A stretch of DNA of 64,000 bases from Mycobacterium colombiense. Its GTDB lineage: Bacteria > Actinomycetota > Actinomycetes > Mycobacteriales > Mycobacteriaceae. Made by a program: the position numbers and the translations under genes. The notes under the pieces are model-generated. The model did no database searches. It had not been told where the DNA came from and saw only the letters and a list, made by a program, of their open reading frames with translations. The stretch covers positions 1-64,000 of the forward strand of contig NZ_LZSX01000073.1 of assembly GCF_001665835.1 (NCBI RefSeq), given 5' to 3'. Shown here piece by piece: positions 1-10,110 of this stretch. Position 1 is the stretch's first letter, and each line of letters begins with the position of its first letter.

Positions 1-18
1 GATGTGTATAAGAGACAG
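1..18 (+). other. Sequencing adapter remnant (Tn5 mosaic end, Nextera type)
   Basis: The first 18 bases, gatgtgtataagagacag, match the Nextera/Tn5 mosaic-end adapter without its first base. They are not mycobacterial DNA. Read through, they give the familiar artefact peptides MCIRDS and MYKRQ. Genomic sequence starts at about base 19, so this is an untrimmed contig end. Confidence 0.97.
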
Positions 19-243
19 CCCCCGATGCACTCGGGCCCGTCGGCCGGCGCGCCCCCGCCGCCACGACTGGCGCCGCCGCCCGCTCCGGAGCAGGCGCCCC
101 GGCACGGCGGTGACCCGCAGCAAGAGGACCCCGATGGCACGGGAGAAGGCACCTCCACGGGCGGCCAGTCAGTGGCCGACCTGTTGGCCCGCCTGCAGGT
201 GCAGCCCTCCGAGGGCGGCCGGCGACGCCGCCGCGAAGGCTGA
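19..243 (+). CDS. C-terminal end of a Pro/Ala/Arg-rich protein (Rv3604c-like), partial
   Basis: Only the last 74 residues are present; the gene runs off the contig end at the adapter junction. The tail is rich in proline, alanine and glycine, then has a short helical stretch (VADLLARLQVQ) and a basic end (RRRRREG). In M. tuberculosis the gene at this place, Rv3604c, is an Ala/Arg/Pro-rich membrane protein of unknown role, and position and composition fit its cytoplasmic tail. No function can be read from the fragment. The reading frame is supported mainly by synteny and the basic C-terminus. Confidence 0.6.
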   Translation, partial: PPMHSGPSAGAPPPPRLAPPPAPEQAPRHGGDPQQEDPDGTGEGTSTGGQSVADLLARLQVQPSEGGRRRRREG

Positions 244-261
244 GCTGGGAGCTTCCTCACA

Positions 262-290
262 TTGGGTAACGCCTGGTAATCGACTACAGT
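262..290 (+). promoter_or_regulatory. Candidate promoter of the pantothenate operon
   Basis: TTGGGT (262-267) and TACAGT (285-290) are separated by 17 bases, a good fit to a sigma-A type promoter. It lies about 70 bases upstream of the first gene of the Rossmann/DUF2520-panC-panD-coaX run. Start site not known; inferred from sequence only. Confidence 0.45.
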
Positions 291-304
291 CGTAGTGACC
301 GAAC

Positions 305-324
305 GGTACCCACGAAGTGGGACC
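305..324 (+). promoter_or_regulatory. Small hairpin in the leader of the pantothenate operon
   Basis: GGT-a-CCCAC (305-313) pairs with GTGGGACC (317-324) around a GAA loop: eight base pairs with one bulged A. It would lie just downstream of the start predicted from the 262-290 promoter. There is no U tract, so it is not a terminator. Confidence 0.4.
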
Positions 325-358
325 GGAACGAAACAAGATATCTGTGAGGTCGTCTGCG

Positions 359-1270
359 ATGGTGCAGTTCGACGGTCTGCGCCCCGCTCGGCTCAAGGTG
401 GGAATCATCTCGGCCGGCCGGGTCGGCACCGCCCTCGGTGTCGCGCTGGAGCGTGCGGACCATGTCGTGGTGGCGTGTAGCGCCATCTCCCACTCGTCGC
501 GGCAGCGCGCACAACGCCGGCTGCCCGATACGCCGGTGGCGACACCGCCGGACGTGGCGGCCGGTGCCGAGCTGTTGCTGCTCGCGGTCCCCGACAGCGA
601 ACTCGCCGGCCTGGTGTCCGGGTTGGCCGCGACGTCGGCCGTGCGGCCCGGAACCATCGTGGTCCACACGTCCGGCGCGAACGGCATCGGCATTCTCGAG
701 CCACTGGCCCAGGACGGCTGCATCCCGCTGGCGATTCACCCGGCGATGACGTTCACCGGCTCTGACGAGGACATCAGCCGGCTGTCGGATTCCTGCTTCG
801 GCGTCACAGCCGCCGACGAAATCGGCTACGCGATCGGGCAATCGCTGGTCCTGGAGATGGGCGGCGAACCGTTCTGCGTGGCTGAGGACGCCCGCGTGCT
901 GTACCACGCCGCGCTGGCCCACGCCGGCAACCACATCGTGACCGTGCTCGCCGACGCGCTCGACGCGTTGCGCGCCGCGCTGCGCGGCAGCGAACTGCTC
1001 GGCCAACAGTCCGTCGACGACCAGCCGGGCGGCATCGCCGAACGGATCATCGGGCCGCTGGCCAGGGCCGCGCTGGAGAACACCCTGCAACGCGGGCAGG
1101 CCGCGCTCACCGGTCCGGTCGCGCGCGGCGATGCGGCCGCGGTCGCGGGGCATCTGGCCGCGCTGGGTCAGGTCGGGCCGGAGTTGGCCCAGGCGTACCG
1201 GGTGAACGCCCTGCGGACCGCCCAGCGCGCACACGCCCCCAAGGACGTCGTGGAGGTTCTGGCGCCATGA
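359..1270 (+). CDS. Rossmann-like/DUF2520 NAD(P)-binding protein (Rv3603c homologue)
   Basis: 303 residues. The N-terminal half is a Rossmann fold with the dinucleotide motif [13 protein letters not shown] at about residues 14-26; the C-terminal half is the helical DUF2520 domain. The family resembles 6-phosphogluconate dehydrogenase and ketopantoate reductase folds, but its substrate is not established. The stop overlaps the panC start (ATGA), so the two are translationally coupled and the protein probably works on the pantothenate branch. A ketopantoate-reductase-like role is inference only. Start at ATG 359 because the similarity to the M. tuberculosis protein begins near MVQFDGL; an upstream in-frame start at 317 falls inside the leader hairpin. 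Confidence 0.88.
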   Translation: MVQFDGLRPARLKVGIISAGRVGTALGVALERADHVVVACSAISHSSRQRAQRRLPDTPVATPPDVAAGAELLLLAVPDSELAGLVSGLAATSAVRPGTIVVHTSGANGIGILEPLAQDGCIPLAIHPAMTFTGSDEDISRLSDSCFGVTAADEIGYAIGQSLVLEMGGEPFCVAEDARVLYHAALAHAGNHIVTVLADALDALRAALRGSELLGQQSVDDQPGGIAERIIGPLARAALENTLQRGQAALTGPVARGDAAAVAGHLAALGQVGPELAQAYRVNALRTAQRAHAPKDVVEVLAP

Positions 1271-2205
1271 GACCTGGCAAGCCACCTGCCTTCAGGGCGG
1301 GCGACCTCAATGTCTACTCCGCACCGCGCGATGTCGCCGACGTCAGCCGCGCCCTGCGCCACACCGGGCGCCGGGTGATGTTGGTGCCCACCATGGGCGC
1401 GCTGCACGACGGGCACCTCTCGTTGGTGCGCGCGGCCAAGCGGGTGCCCGGCGCGGTGGTGGTGGTGTCGATCTTCGTCAACCCGCTGCAGTTCGGCGCC
1501 GGTGAGGACCTCGACGCCTACCCGCGGACCCTGGACGACGACGTCGCACTGTTGCGCTCCGAGGGCGTCGAGATCGTCTTCACGCCAACGGCCGCCGCGA
1601 TGTATCCCGACGGTCTGCGCACCACCGTGCAGCCGGGGCCGCTGGCGGCCGAGCTGGAGGGCGCCGTCCGGCCGACCCATTTCGCCGGGATGCTCACCGT
1701 CGTGTGCAAGCTGCTGCAGATCGTGCGACCGGACCGGATCTTCTTCGGCGAGAAGGATTATCAGCAGCTGGTGATGGTCCGCCAGATGGTCGCCGACCTC
1801 AACATCGACGCGCAGGTGATCGGGGTGCCGACGGTCCGGGAATCCGACGGCTTGGCGATGTCGTCGCGCAACCGCTACCTGGACCCCACGCAACGCGAGC
1901 TGGCCGTGACACTTTCGGCCGCGCTCACGGCCGGCGCGCACGCCGCGCACCACGGGGGCACGGCCGCGCTGGCCGCGGCGCGCGCGGTGCTCGACGCCGT
2001 GCCCGACCTCACCGTGGACTACCTCGAGTTGCGCGACGCCGGGCTCGGCCCGGCGCCCGCCCACGGTTCGGCCCGGCTGCTGGTTGCGGCCCGGCTGGGC
2101 ACCACCAGGCTGCTGGACAACATCGAAATGCAGATCGAAACACCCGCCGGCACCGCTGGGCCGGACGGACACCACGAATACGCCCAATCACAGTGGAGGA
2201 ATTGA
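1267..2205 (+). CDS. panC: Pantothenate synthetase (pantoate-beta-alanine ligase)
   Basis: 312 residues. Joins pantoate and beta-alanine using ATP to make pantothenate (vitamin B5), in the cytosol as a dimer. The family marks are plain: [14 protein letters not shown] (the HxGH nucleotide-binding signature), the FGEKDYQQL segment near the middle and [12 protein letters not shown]. The length is normal for mycobacterial PanC. Its start overlaps the previous gene's stop (ATGA) and its stop shares a base with the panD start, so synthesis of the ligase and of its beta-alanine source are coupled. Confidence 0.97.
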   Translation: MRPGKPPAFRAGDLNVYSAPRDVADVSRALRHTGRRVMLVPTMGALHDGHLSLVRAAKRVPGAVVVVSIFVNPLQFGAGEDLDAYPRTLDDDVALLRSEGVEIVFTPTAAAMYPDGLRTTVQPGPLAAELEGAVRPTHFAGMLTVVCKLLQIVRPDRIFFGEKDYQQLVMVRQMVADLNIDAQVIGVPTVRESDGLAMSSRNRYLDPTQRELAVTLSAALTAGAHAAHHGGTAALAAARAVLDAVPDLTVDYLELRDAGLGPAPAHGSARLLVAARLGTTRLLDNIEMQIETPAGTAGPDGHHEYAQSQWRN

Positions 2206-2624
2206 TGTTACGGACGATGCTCAGGTCGAAGATCCACCGCGCCACCGTCACGCAGGCCGACCTGCACTACGTCGGCTCGGTGACCATCGACGCCGATCTG
2301 ATGGATGCCGCGGACCTGCTCGAGGGCGAACAGGTCACCATCGTCGACATCGACAACGGCGCCCGGCTGGTCACCTACGCGATCACCGGCGAGCGCGGCA
2401 GCGGTGTGATCGGAATTAACGGTGCGGCAGCACATCTCGTCCACCCGGGCGACCTGGTGATCCTGATCGCCTACGGGACCATGGAAGAGGCGGAGGCGCG
2501 GGCGTACCAGCCGCGGATCGTCTTCGTCGACGCCGACAACAAGCCGATCGACCTCGGCCACGATCCGGCATTCGTGCCCGCCGACGCGGCCGAACTACTG
2601 GATCCCCGGATCGTTGCGCGGTAG
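2205..2624 (+). CDS. panD: Aspartate 1-decarboxylase proenzyme
   Basis: 139 residues. Makes beta-alanine from aspartate, the second substrate of PanC. The protein cleaves itself between Gly24 and Ser25 (HYVGS is visible) and Ser25 becomes the pyruvoyl cofactor. The sequence is almost identical to M. tuberculosis PanD through the core. ATG at 2205 shares one base with the panC TGA. In M. tuberculosis PanD is a target of pyrazinoic acid and is turned over by ClpC1, whose gene lies 3 kb downstream. The last 25 residues, implicated in that turnover, are present. Confidence 0.97.
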   Translation: MLRTMLRSKIHRATVTQADLHYVGSVTIDADLMDAADLLEGEQVTIVDIDNGARLVTYAITGERGSGVIGINGAAAHLVHPGDLVILIAYGTMEEAEARAYQPRIVFVDADNKPIDLGHDPAFVPADAAELLDPRIVAR

Positions 2625-2626
2625 CC

Positions 2627-3442
2627 GTGCTGCTCGCGATCGACGTCCGTAACACCCACACCGTCGTCGGGCTGATTTCGGGATCCAAGGAGCACGCAAA
2701 CGTCGTGCAGCAATGGCGGATTCGCACCGAAGCGGAGATCACGGCCGACGAATTGGCGCTCACCATCGACGGTCTCATCGGCGACGACTCCGAGCGGCTC
2801 ACCGGCGCCGCGGCGCTGTCCACCGTCCCGTCGGTGCTGCACGAGGTGCGGCTGATGCTCGACCAGTACTGGCCGTCGGTGCCTCACGTGCTGATCGAGC
2901 CCGGGGTGCGGACCGGCATCCCGCTGCTCGTCGACAACCCCAAGGAAGTGGGCGCCGACCGAATCGTCAACTGCCTGGCGGCCTTCCATCGGTTCAACAG
3001 CCCCGCCATCGTCATCGACTTCGGATCCTCGATCTGCGTGGACGTCGTGTCGGCCAAGGGCGAATTCCTCGGCGGGGCGATCGCGCCCGGATTGCAGGTG
3101 TCCTCCGACGCCGCCGCGGCCCGCTCGGCCGCGCTGCGCCGGGTGGAGCTGACCCGCCCCCGTTCGGTGGTCGGCAAGAACACCGTCGAATGCATGCAGG
3201 CGGGCGCGGTGTTCGGTTTCGCCGGGCTGGTCGACGGCTTGGTCGGGCGCATCCGCGAGGACGTGGACGGCTTTGCCGGCGATGACGTCGCGATCATCGC
3301 CACCGGCCACACCGCGCCGCTGCTGCTGCCCGAGCTGCAGACCGTCAGCCATTACGACCAGCACCTGACCCTGCACGGGCTGCGGCTGATCTTCGAGCGC
3401 AACCGCGACGCCCAGCGCGGACGGCTGAAGACGGCGCGCTGA
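2627..3442 (+). CDS. coaX: Type III pantothenate kinase
   Basis: 271 residues. Family marks are the N-terminal phosphate-binding segment [12 protein letters not shown], the [13 protein letters not shown] motif and [11 protein letters not shown]. Type III kinases phosphorylate pantothenate, the first CoA step, but mycobacteria also carry CoaA, and M. tuberculosis CoaX has been reported inactive. The N-terminal motif has Arg where active enzymes have Gly (DxGNT), the same change as in M. tuberculosis, so this copy may also be catalytically poor. GTG start at 2627, two bases after the panD stop. Confidence 0.93.
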   Translation: MLLAIDVRNTHTVVGLISGSKEHANVVQQWRIRTEAEITADELALTIDGLIGDDSERLTGAAALSTVPSVLHEVRLMLDQYWPSVPHVLIEPGVRTGIPLLVDNPKEVGADRIVNCLAAFHRFNSPAIVIDFGSSICVDVVSAKGEFLGGAIAPGLQVSSDAAAARSAALRRVELTRPRSVVGKNTVECMQAGAVFGFAGLVDGLVGRIREDVDGFAGDDVAIIATGHTAPLLLPELQTVSHYDQHLTLHGLRLIFERNRDAQRGRLKTAR

Positions 3443-3520
3443 CACACCGGCTATTCGCCGCAGCGTGCAGGCAAAGCCGTCGGCGCGGCCTCAAAGCCCA
3501 GTCCTTTAAGCTGGCACGTC

Positions 3521-5017
3521 GTGAGTGCCGACGATCTGGATATTCCCGAGCAGTACCGAATTCGCCGCGATAAGCGCGCTCGGCTGCTCGCCGAGGGGCA
3601 CGACCCCTACCCGGTCGCCGTCGAACGCACCCACACGCTGGCCCAGGTCCGTGCCGCCCATCCCGATTTGCCGGTCGACACCGCGACCGACGACCTCGTC
3701 GGCGTCGCCGGCCGGGTGATCTTTGCCCGCAACTCCGGCAAACTCTGCTTCGCCACGCTCCAGGAGGGTGACGGCACCAGCCTGCAGGTGATGATCAGCC
3801 TCGACAAGGTCGGCCAGGAATCCCTCGACGCGTGGAAGGCCGACGTCGACCTCGGCGACATCGTCTACGTGCACGGCAACGTGATCAGCTCACGGCGCGG
3901 CGAATTGTCCGTGCTGGCCGACTCCTGGCAGATGGCGTCCAAGTCGCTGCGTCCGCTGCCCGTCGCGCACAAGGACATGAGCGAAGAGGCGCGGGTGCGG
4001 CAGCGCTACGTCGACCTGATCGTGCGCCCGCAGGCGCGCACCGTGGCGCGGCAGCGGATCGCCGTCATCCGCGCCATCCGCAACGCATTGGAACGGCGCG
4101 GGTTTCTCGAAGTCGAAACCCCGATGTTGCAGACGCTGGCCGGTGGCGCGGCGGCGCGGCCGTTCATCACGCATTCCAATGCACTAGACATCGATCTCTA
4201 CTTGAGGATCGCACCGGAACTGTTCCTCAAGCGGTGCGTGGTCGGTGGTTTCGACCGGGTTTTCGAACTAAATCGAGTGTTCCGAAACGAAGGTGCGGAT
4301 TCGACCCATTCTCCGGAATTTTCCATGCTGGAGACCTACCAGGCGTACGGAACCTATGATGATTCGGCAGTAGTGACGCGCGAGCTTATTCAAGAGGTGG
4401 CCGACGAGGCGATCGGAAGCCGACAACTACCGCTGCCCGACGGCGGTGTCTACGACATAGACGGCGAATGGGCTTCGATACAAATGTACCCGTCACTGTC
4501 GTCGGCACTCGGTGAAGAGATCACGCCCGAGACGTCTGTCGAACAACTGCTCGCAATCGCCGATCGGCTCGGCGTCGAGATTCCCGCCGACCGGGGCTAT
4601 GGACACGGAAAAATCGTCGAGGAACTGTGGGAGCACACGGTGGGCAACGCGCTTGCCGCTCCCACGTTCGTAAGGGATTTCCCGGTCGAGACAACGCCTT
4701 TGACGCGTCAGCACCGCAGCATCGCGGGTGTCACCGAGAAGTGGGACCTGTATGTGCGTGGTGTCGAACTCGCCACCGGGTATTCCGAATTGAATGATCC
4801 CGTGGTGCAGCGCGAGAGGTTTGCCGCGCAAGCGCGTGCCGCCGCCGCGGGCGACGACGAAGCTATGGTGCTCGACGAGGATTTCCTTGCCGCACTCGAG
4901 TATGCGATGCCGCCATGTACCGGAACGGGAATGGGTATCGACAGGTTGTTGATGACATTGACTGGACTGTCAATTCGAGAGACAGTTTTGTTCCCGATTG
5001 TTCGGCCGCAGTCGTAG
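3521..5017 (+). CDS. lysS: Lysyl-tRNA synthetase, class II
   Basis: 498 residues, GTG start. Charges tRNA-Lys. An N-terminal OB-fold anticodon domain (about 55-165) is followed by the class II catalytic core with motif 2 ([18 protein letters not shown]) and motif 3 ([11 protein letters not shown]). It resembles M. tuberculosis LysS. The second half is odd: from about 4180 to the stop, base composition and codon use shift to lower GC (28 of 60 bases G/C at 4261-4320 and 29 of 60 at 4921-4980, against 40 of 60 at 3961-4020), suggesting a recombined segment. A short deletion near [15 protein letters not shown] relative to M. tuberculosis lies in the same half. Confidence 0.96.
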   Translation: MSADDLDIPEQYRIRRDKRARLLAEGHDPYPVAVERTHTLAQVRAAHPDLPVDTATDDLVGVAGRVIFARNSGKLCFATLQEGDGTSLQVMISLDKVGQESLDAWKADVDLGDIVYVHGNVISSRRGELSVLADSWQMASKSLRPLPVAHKDMSEEARVRQRYVDLIVRPQARTVARQRIAVIRAIRNALERRGFLEVETPMLQTLAGGAAARPFITHSNALDIDLYLRIAPELFLKRCVVGGFDRVFELNRVFRNEGADSTHSPEFSMLETYQAYGTYDDSAVVTRELIQEVADEAIGSRQLPLPDGGVYDIDGEWASIQMYPSLSSALGEEITPETSVEQLLAIADRLGVEIPADRGYGHGKIVEELWEHTVGNALAAPTFVRDFPVETTPLTRQHRSIAGVTEKWDLYVRGVELATGYSELNDPVVQRERFAAQARAAAAGDDEAMVLDEDFLAALEYAMPPCTGTGMGIDRLLMTLTGLSIRETVLFPIVRPQS

Positions 5018-5073
5018 TTGAAAGATTTCATCTGTGCGGCTTCCGTACAGATTGAGTATGCTTCGCTGTTATG

Positions 5074-5109
5074 GCAGATTGGTGACCGGGGAGGTCCGAT
5101 CCAATCTGC
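5074..5109 (+). promoter_or_regulatory. Nested hairpin in the lsr2 upstream leader
   Basis: A perfect 9-base inverted repeat, GCAGATTGG (5074-5082) and CCAATCTGC (5101-5109), encloses a second stem GACC (5084-5087)/GGTC (5093-5096). A candidate -10 element TATGCT lies at 5057-5062, which would place the hairpin at the extreme 5' end of the lsr2 mRNA. It does not cover the likely ribosome site near 5130. Could be an RNA stabiliser or regulatory leader, or a protein operator; unproven. Confidence 0.55.
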
Positions 5110-5146
5110 TCAGTAACCGCTCAGGACGAAATGCGAGGGTAAGCCA

Positions 5147-5485
5147 ATGGCAAAAAAAGTGACCGTCACCTTGGTCGATGATTTCGACGGTGCCGGCGCG
5201 GCCGACGAAACGGTGGAATTCGGGCTTGACGGGGTGACCTACGAGATTGATCTTTCGTCCAAGAATGCCGCGAAACTCCGCGGGGATCTGAAGCAATGGG
5301 TGGAAGCCGGTCGCCGCGTCGGCGGCCGTCGCCGTGGGCGTTCCGGCACGGGCCGCGGTCGTGGCGCGATCGACCGTGAGCAGAGCGCGGCCATCCGCGA
5401 ATGGGCCCGCCGTAACGGGCACAACGTGTCGACCCGGGGGCGCATCCCGGCCGACGTGATCGACGCATTCCACGCGGCCACCTAG
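5147..5485 (+). CDS. lsr2: Nucleoid-associated protein Lsr2 (H-NS-like xenogeneic silencer)
   Basis: 112 residues. Coats AT-rich DNA and silences horizontally acquired and surface genes, with an additional protective role. The N-terminal oligomerisation domain (residues 1-60, [15 protein letters not shown]...) is joined by a basic Gly/Arg linker ([15 protein letters not shown]) to the DNA-binding domain, which has the RGR hook ([16 protein letters not shown]). The length matches the family. A strong terminator follows at 5494, and the structured leader at 5074 precedes it. Lsr2 would be expected to bind the rare AT-rich patches in this window, such as the one around 59320-59360. Confidence 0.98.
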   Translation: MAKKVTVTLVDDFDGAGAADETVEFGLDGVTYEIDLSSKNAAKLRGDLKQWVEAGRRVGGRRRGRSGTGRGRGAIDREQSAAIREWARRNGHNVSTRGRIPADVIDAFHAAT

Positions 5486-5493
5486 CAGACCTC

Positions 5494-5531
5494 AAACCGG
5501 CGTCCGGGGCTCCAAGCCCGGGCGCCGGTTT
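5494..5531 (+). terminator. Intrinsic terminator after lsr2
   Basis: AAACCGGCG (5494-5502) pairs with CGCCGGTTT (5523-5531). The stem continues inward through TCCGGGG/CCCGGG to about 16 pairs, with loop TCCAA. It starts 8 bases after the lsr2 stop and is followed by TGTCATTT, a weak T tract of the kind usual in mycobacteria. Confidence 0.85.
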
Positions 5532-5810
5532 GTCATTTCGCTGGACGCGAAACAATCGACTGGCGGCTTGCGGAAACGAAATGGAAGTCCGCGACGTTTC
5601 TTCAGTTACGGCGCGCAACGCCGCTGGCAGTCGCAGGTGAGATTGGCCCCGGAAACACCGAGTGGGTCCGTAGCGGAGAACGCACGGCAAGGTTAGGCCC
5701 GCTGGCAAGCCGACCATTACAGTGGAGACAGGTACGCGATTCCGGCCACAGGGGACCGGCACTGGGCCGCCAACAGGTTTGTACCGATGTGAGGGAGAGC
5801 AGGTAACCCG
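5532..5810. other. clpC1 leader/promoter region, no gene
   Basis: With the terminator this makes a 325-base stretch without a gene. I see no open frame with a ribosome site and no strong repeat. A possible -10, TACAGT (5718-5723), lies about 90 bases before clpC1 but has no convincing -35. The last bases carry the clpC1 ribosome site (GGGAGAGCAGG). ClgR controls clp genes in actinobacteria; I could not identify a convincing site by eye. Confidence 0.4.
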
Positions 5811-8357
<2,547 letters not shown>

Positions 8358-8367
8358 CGACCAACGG

Positions 8368-8404
8368 AAACGGGCGGTAGTCGATCTCGGACTACCGCCC
8401 GTTT
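8368..8404 (+). terminator. Intrinsic terminator after clpC1
   Basis: A perfect 15-base-pair stem: AAACGGGCGGTAGTC (8368-8382) with GACTACCGCCCGTTT (8390-8404), loop GATCTCG, starting 10 bases after the clpC1 stop and ending in TTTT. It insulates clpC1 from the riboswitch unit that follows. Confidence 0.92.
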
Positions 8405-8429
8405 TCGCTGCCCCCTACACTGACCGTTG

Positions 8430-8531
8430 TCATCGACGTGTAACGGAATCTGGTGAAAGTCCAGAACGGTCGCGCCACTGTCCAAAGTCAGACCCGAGAC
8501 TCGTCATACCCAGCGGGGACGCGTTATCCCC
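8430..8531 (+). promoter_or_regulatory. Cobalamin (B12) riboswitch upstream of cbtB-cbtA
   Basis: The conserved core of the cobalamin aptamer is readable: ACGGAATCTGGTGAAAGTCC (8443-8462), with TCTGG/CCAGA forming the small stem, then CGGTCGCGCCACTGT (8467-8481) and a downstream AGTCAGACC element (8486-8494). Next comes a 5-pair hairpin GGGGA/TCCCC (8515-8519/8527-8531) directly before the ribosome site AAGGAG (8534-8539). That arrangement suggests translational control: B12 binding would favour a fold that blocks the start. The exact 5' boundary is uncertain. Confidence 0.85.
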
Positions 8532-8545
8532 AGAAGGAGTCGATT

Positions 8546-8761
8546 GTGTCCCACCCGCAGCTAACCGGCAGCCGCGCCCGATCCGTTGACCTGTCCGCGG
8601 CACGCACCGCGCTCTGGTTCGCCGCGACCGTCTTCGTCGCGTTGCTGGCGCTGTACTTCGTCGGCGTCGACCAGGGGGCGGTCTCGCTGTTCGGCAGCGA
8701 CACGCACGTGCACGAGTTCGTGCACGATGCGCGGCACCTCCTCGGCTTCCCCTGCCACTGA
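8546..8761 (+). CDS. cbtB: Cobalt transporter subunit CbtB
   Basis: 71 residues, GTG start placed 6 bases after AAGGAG. One transmembrane helix (about 22-42, ALWFAATVFVALLALYFVGV) is followed by the typical His-rich end HVHEFVHDARHLLGFPCH, a likely metal-binding tail. CbtB is the small partner of CbtA in a predicted cobalt uptake system found downstream of B12 riboswitches. cbtA begins 9 bases later. The role is inferred from family and riboswitch control. Cobalt for B12 synthesis is the expected cargo. Confidence 0.88.
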   Translation: MSHPQLTGSRARSVDLSAARTALWFAATVFVALLALYFVGVDQGAVSLFGSDTHVHEFVHDARHLLGFPCH

Positions 8762-8770
8762 CCCGATCTC

Positions 8771-9562
8771 GTGGAGAAACGCCTGATCGGGGGCGGTCTT
8801 CTGGCGGGTGCTGTCGGTGCGGTGCTGGCGTTCGTCTTCGCCCGCCTGTGCGCCGAGCCCGTCATCGGCCGCGCAATCGCTTTTGAAGACGGCCGCACCG
8901 ACGCCGAGAACGCGCACGGCGTGCACGAGCACGGCGCCGAGTTGTTCACCCGTGGCGTGCAGTCCGGCCCCGGGCTGGGATTCGGTGTGCTGATCTTCGG
9001 CCTCGCCATGGGCGCGCTGTTCGCCGTGCTGTTCGCCGTCGTCTATGCGCGGACGGAAACCGGTCAACCGCAAGCGCTTTCGCTGCTGTTGGCGGCCGGG
9101 GCCTTCGGGGCGGTGTACGTGGTGCCGTTCGTGAAGTATCCGCCGAACCCACCGGCGGTCGGACAGTCCGACACGATCGGTGCGCGCACCGGCTGGTACC
9201 TGGTGATGGTGCTGGTGTCGGTGGTGCTGGCGATCGGCGCGGTCTGGCTGGCGCGGCGCCTCGCCGCCCGGTTCGGCGCGTGGAACGCGCGGTTGCTGGC
9301 GGCGGGCGCGTATCTGGTGGCGATCGTTGTAATCGCGGTGTTGCTGCCGAGCGTGGACGAGACACCCGAACCGCTGCGCGACGCCGCGGGGACGATCATC
9401 TATCCGGGCTTTCCCGCCGACGTCCTCTACGAGTTCAGGTTGCTGTCGCTGGCCACCCAGCTGGTGCTGTGGGCCGGCATCGGCCTGGTGTTCGCGACGA
9501 TCAGCGGGCGGCTGCTTTCGGCGCGGGCGCCGGGCGGGCAGGCATCGAGCCTTGCGGCGTGA
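8771..9562 (+). CDS. cbtA: Cobalt transporter subunit CbtA
   Basis: 263 residues, GTG start. A polytopic membrane protein with about six helices (near 5-27, 75-93, 103-122, 140-160, 172-190 and 232-252). A hydrophilic loop after the first helix holds DAENAHGVHEHGAELFTRGVQ, whose histidines are typical of CbtA. Predicted to carry cobalt into the cell together with CbtB. The stop overlaps the start of the next gene (GTGA), so the phosphatase-like protein is coupled to the transporter. M. tuberculosis has no such genes at this point between clpC1 and lpqF. Confidence 0.87.
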   Translation: MEKRLIGGGLLAGAVGAVLAFVFARLCAEPVIGRAIAFEDGRTDAENAHGVHEHGAELFTRGVQSGPGLGFGVLIFGLAMGALFAVLFAVVYARTETGQPQALSLLLAAGAFGAVYVVPFVKYPPNPPAVGQSDTIGARTGWYLVMVLVSVVLAIGAVWLARRLAARFGAWNARLLAAGAYLVAIVVIAVLLPSVDETPEPLRDAAGTIIYPGFPADVLYEFRLLSLATQLVLWAGIGLVFATISGRLLSARAPGGQASSLAA

Positions 9563-10107
9563 CCGAGGTCGCCCGGCTGACCCTGCTCTCGCATGGCATG
9601 ACGGATGCCATGGCGGACGGGCGTTTTCCTGCCGACGAACCACTGAACGCGATCGGCCGCCGCCAGGCTGAGGCGATGGACGGCAGCGCCGGTGTCGCAC
9701 AACGCCGGCTATGCGGGCCCGAGCAGCGCACCCGGCAGACCGCGAAACTGCTTGGCCTGCAAGCCGAAAGCGAGCCGCGGTTGGCCGACCTCGACTGCGG
9801 ACGGTGGCGCGGCGAGGCGCCTGCGGACCTGCCGCCCGGCGAACTCGAGGCGTGGCTGGGTCAGCCGGGTGCCGCGCCACACGGCGGTGAGTCGATCACC
9901 GACCTGATCTCGCGGGCTTCGCGGTGGCTGGAGTCGTTGACCGCCAACCCAGTACGCACGGTGGCGGTGACGCACCCGGCGGTGATCCGCGCCGCGATCG
10001 TGGCGGCGCTGGACATCGACCCGGCGTCATTTTGGCGGATCGACGTCGAGCCGGCCACCCGGGTCGTCCTGTACTTCCGGGGCGGCCGTTGGACGCTGCG
10101 GTTGTGA
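9559..10107 (+). CDS. Histidine-phosphatase-family protein lacking the RHG arginine
   Basis: 182 residues, GTG start coupled to cbtA. The overall plan is that of the histidine phosphatase (phosphoglycerate mutase) superfamily: an N-terminal strand, RQAEAM, RTRQTAKLL, the DLDCGRWRGEAPADL segment and a late VTHPAVIRA strand carrying the second catalytic His. The signature RHG at the N-terminus is instead SHG (residues 11-13), so the phosphate-binding arginine is missing. Some members of this superfamily act in cobalamin synthesis (CobC), which would fit its place in a B12-controlled unit, but activity is doubtful. Convergent with lpqF, with 3 bases between stops. Confidence 0.8.
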   Translation: MTEVARLTLLSHGMTDAMADGRFPADEPLNAIGRRQAEAMDGSAGVAQRRLCGPEQRTRQTAKLLGLQAESEPRLADLDCGRWRGEAPADLPPGELEAWLGQPGAAPHGGESITDLISRASRWLESLTANPVRTVAVTHPAVIRAAIVAALDIDPASFWRIDVEPATRVVLYFRGGRWTLRL

Positions 10108-10110
10108 GCC

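Noticed and set aside
5590..5640. ClgR operator before clpC1
   Set aside because: Some CGC/GCG symmetry exists but I could not match a reliable consensus by eye.
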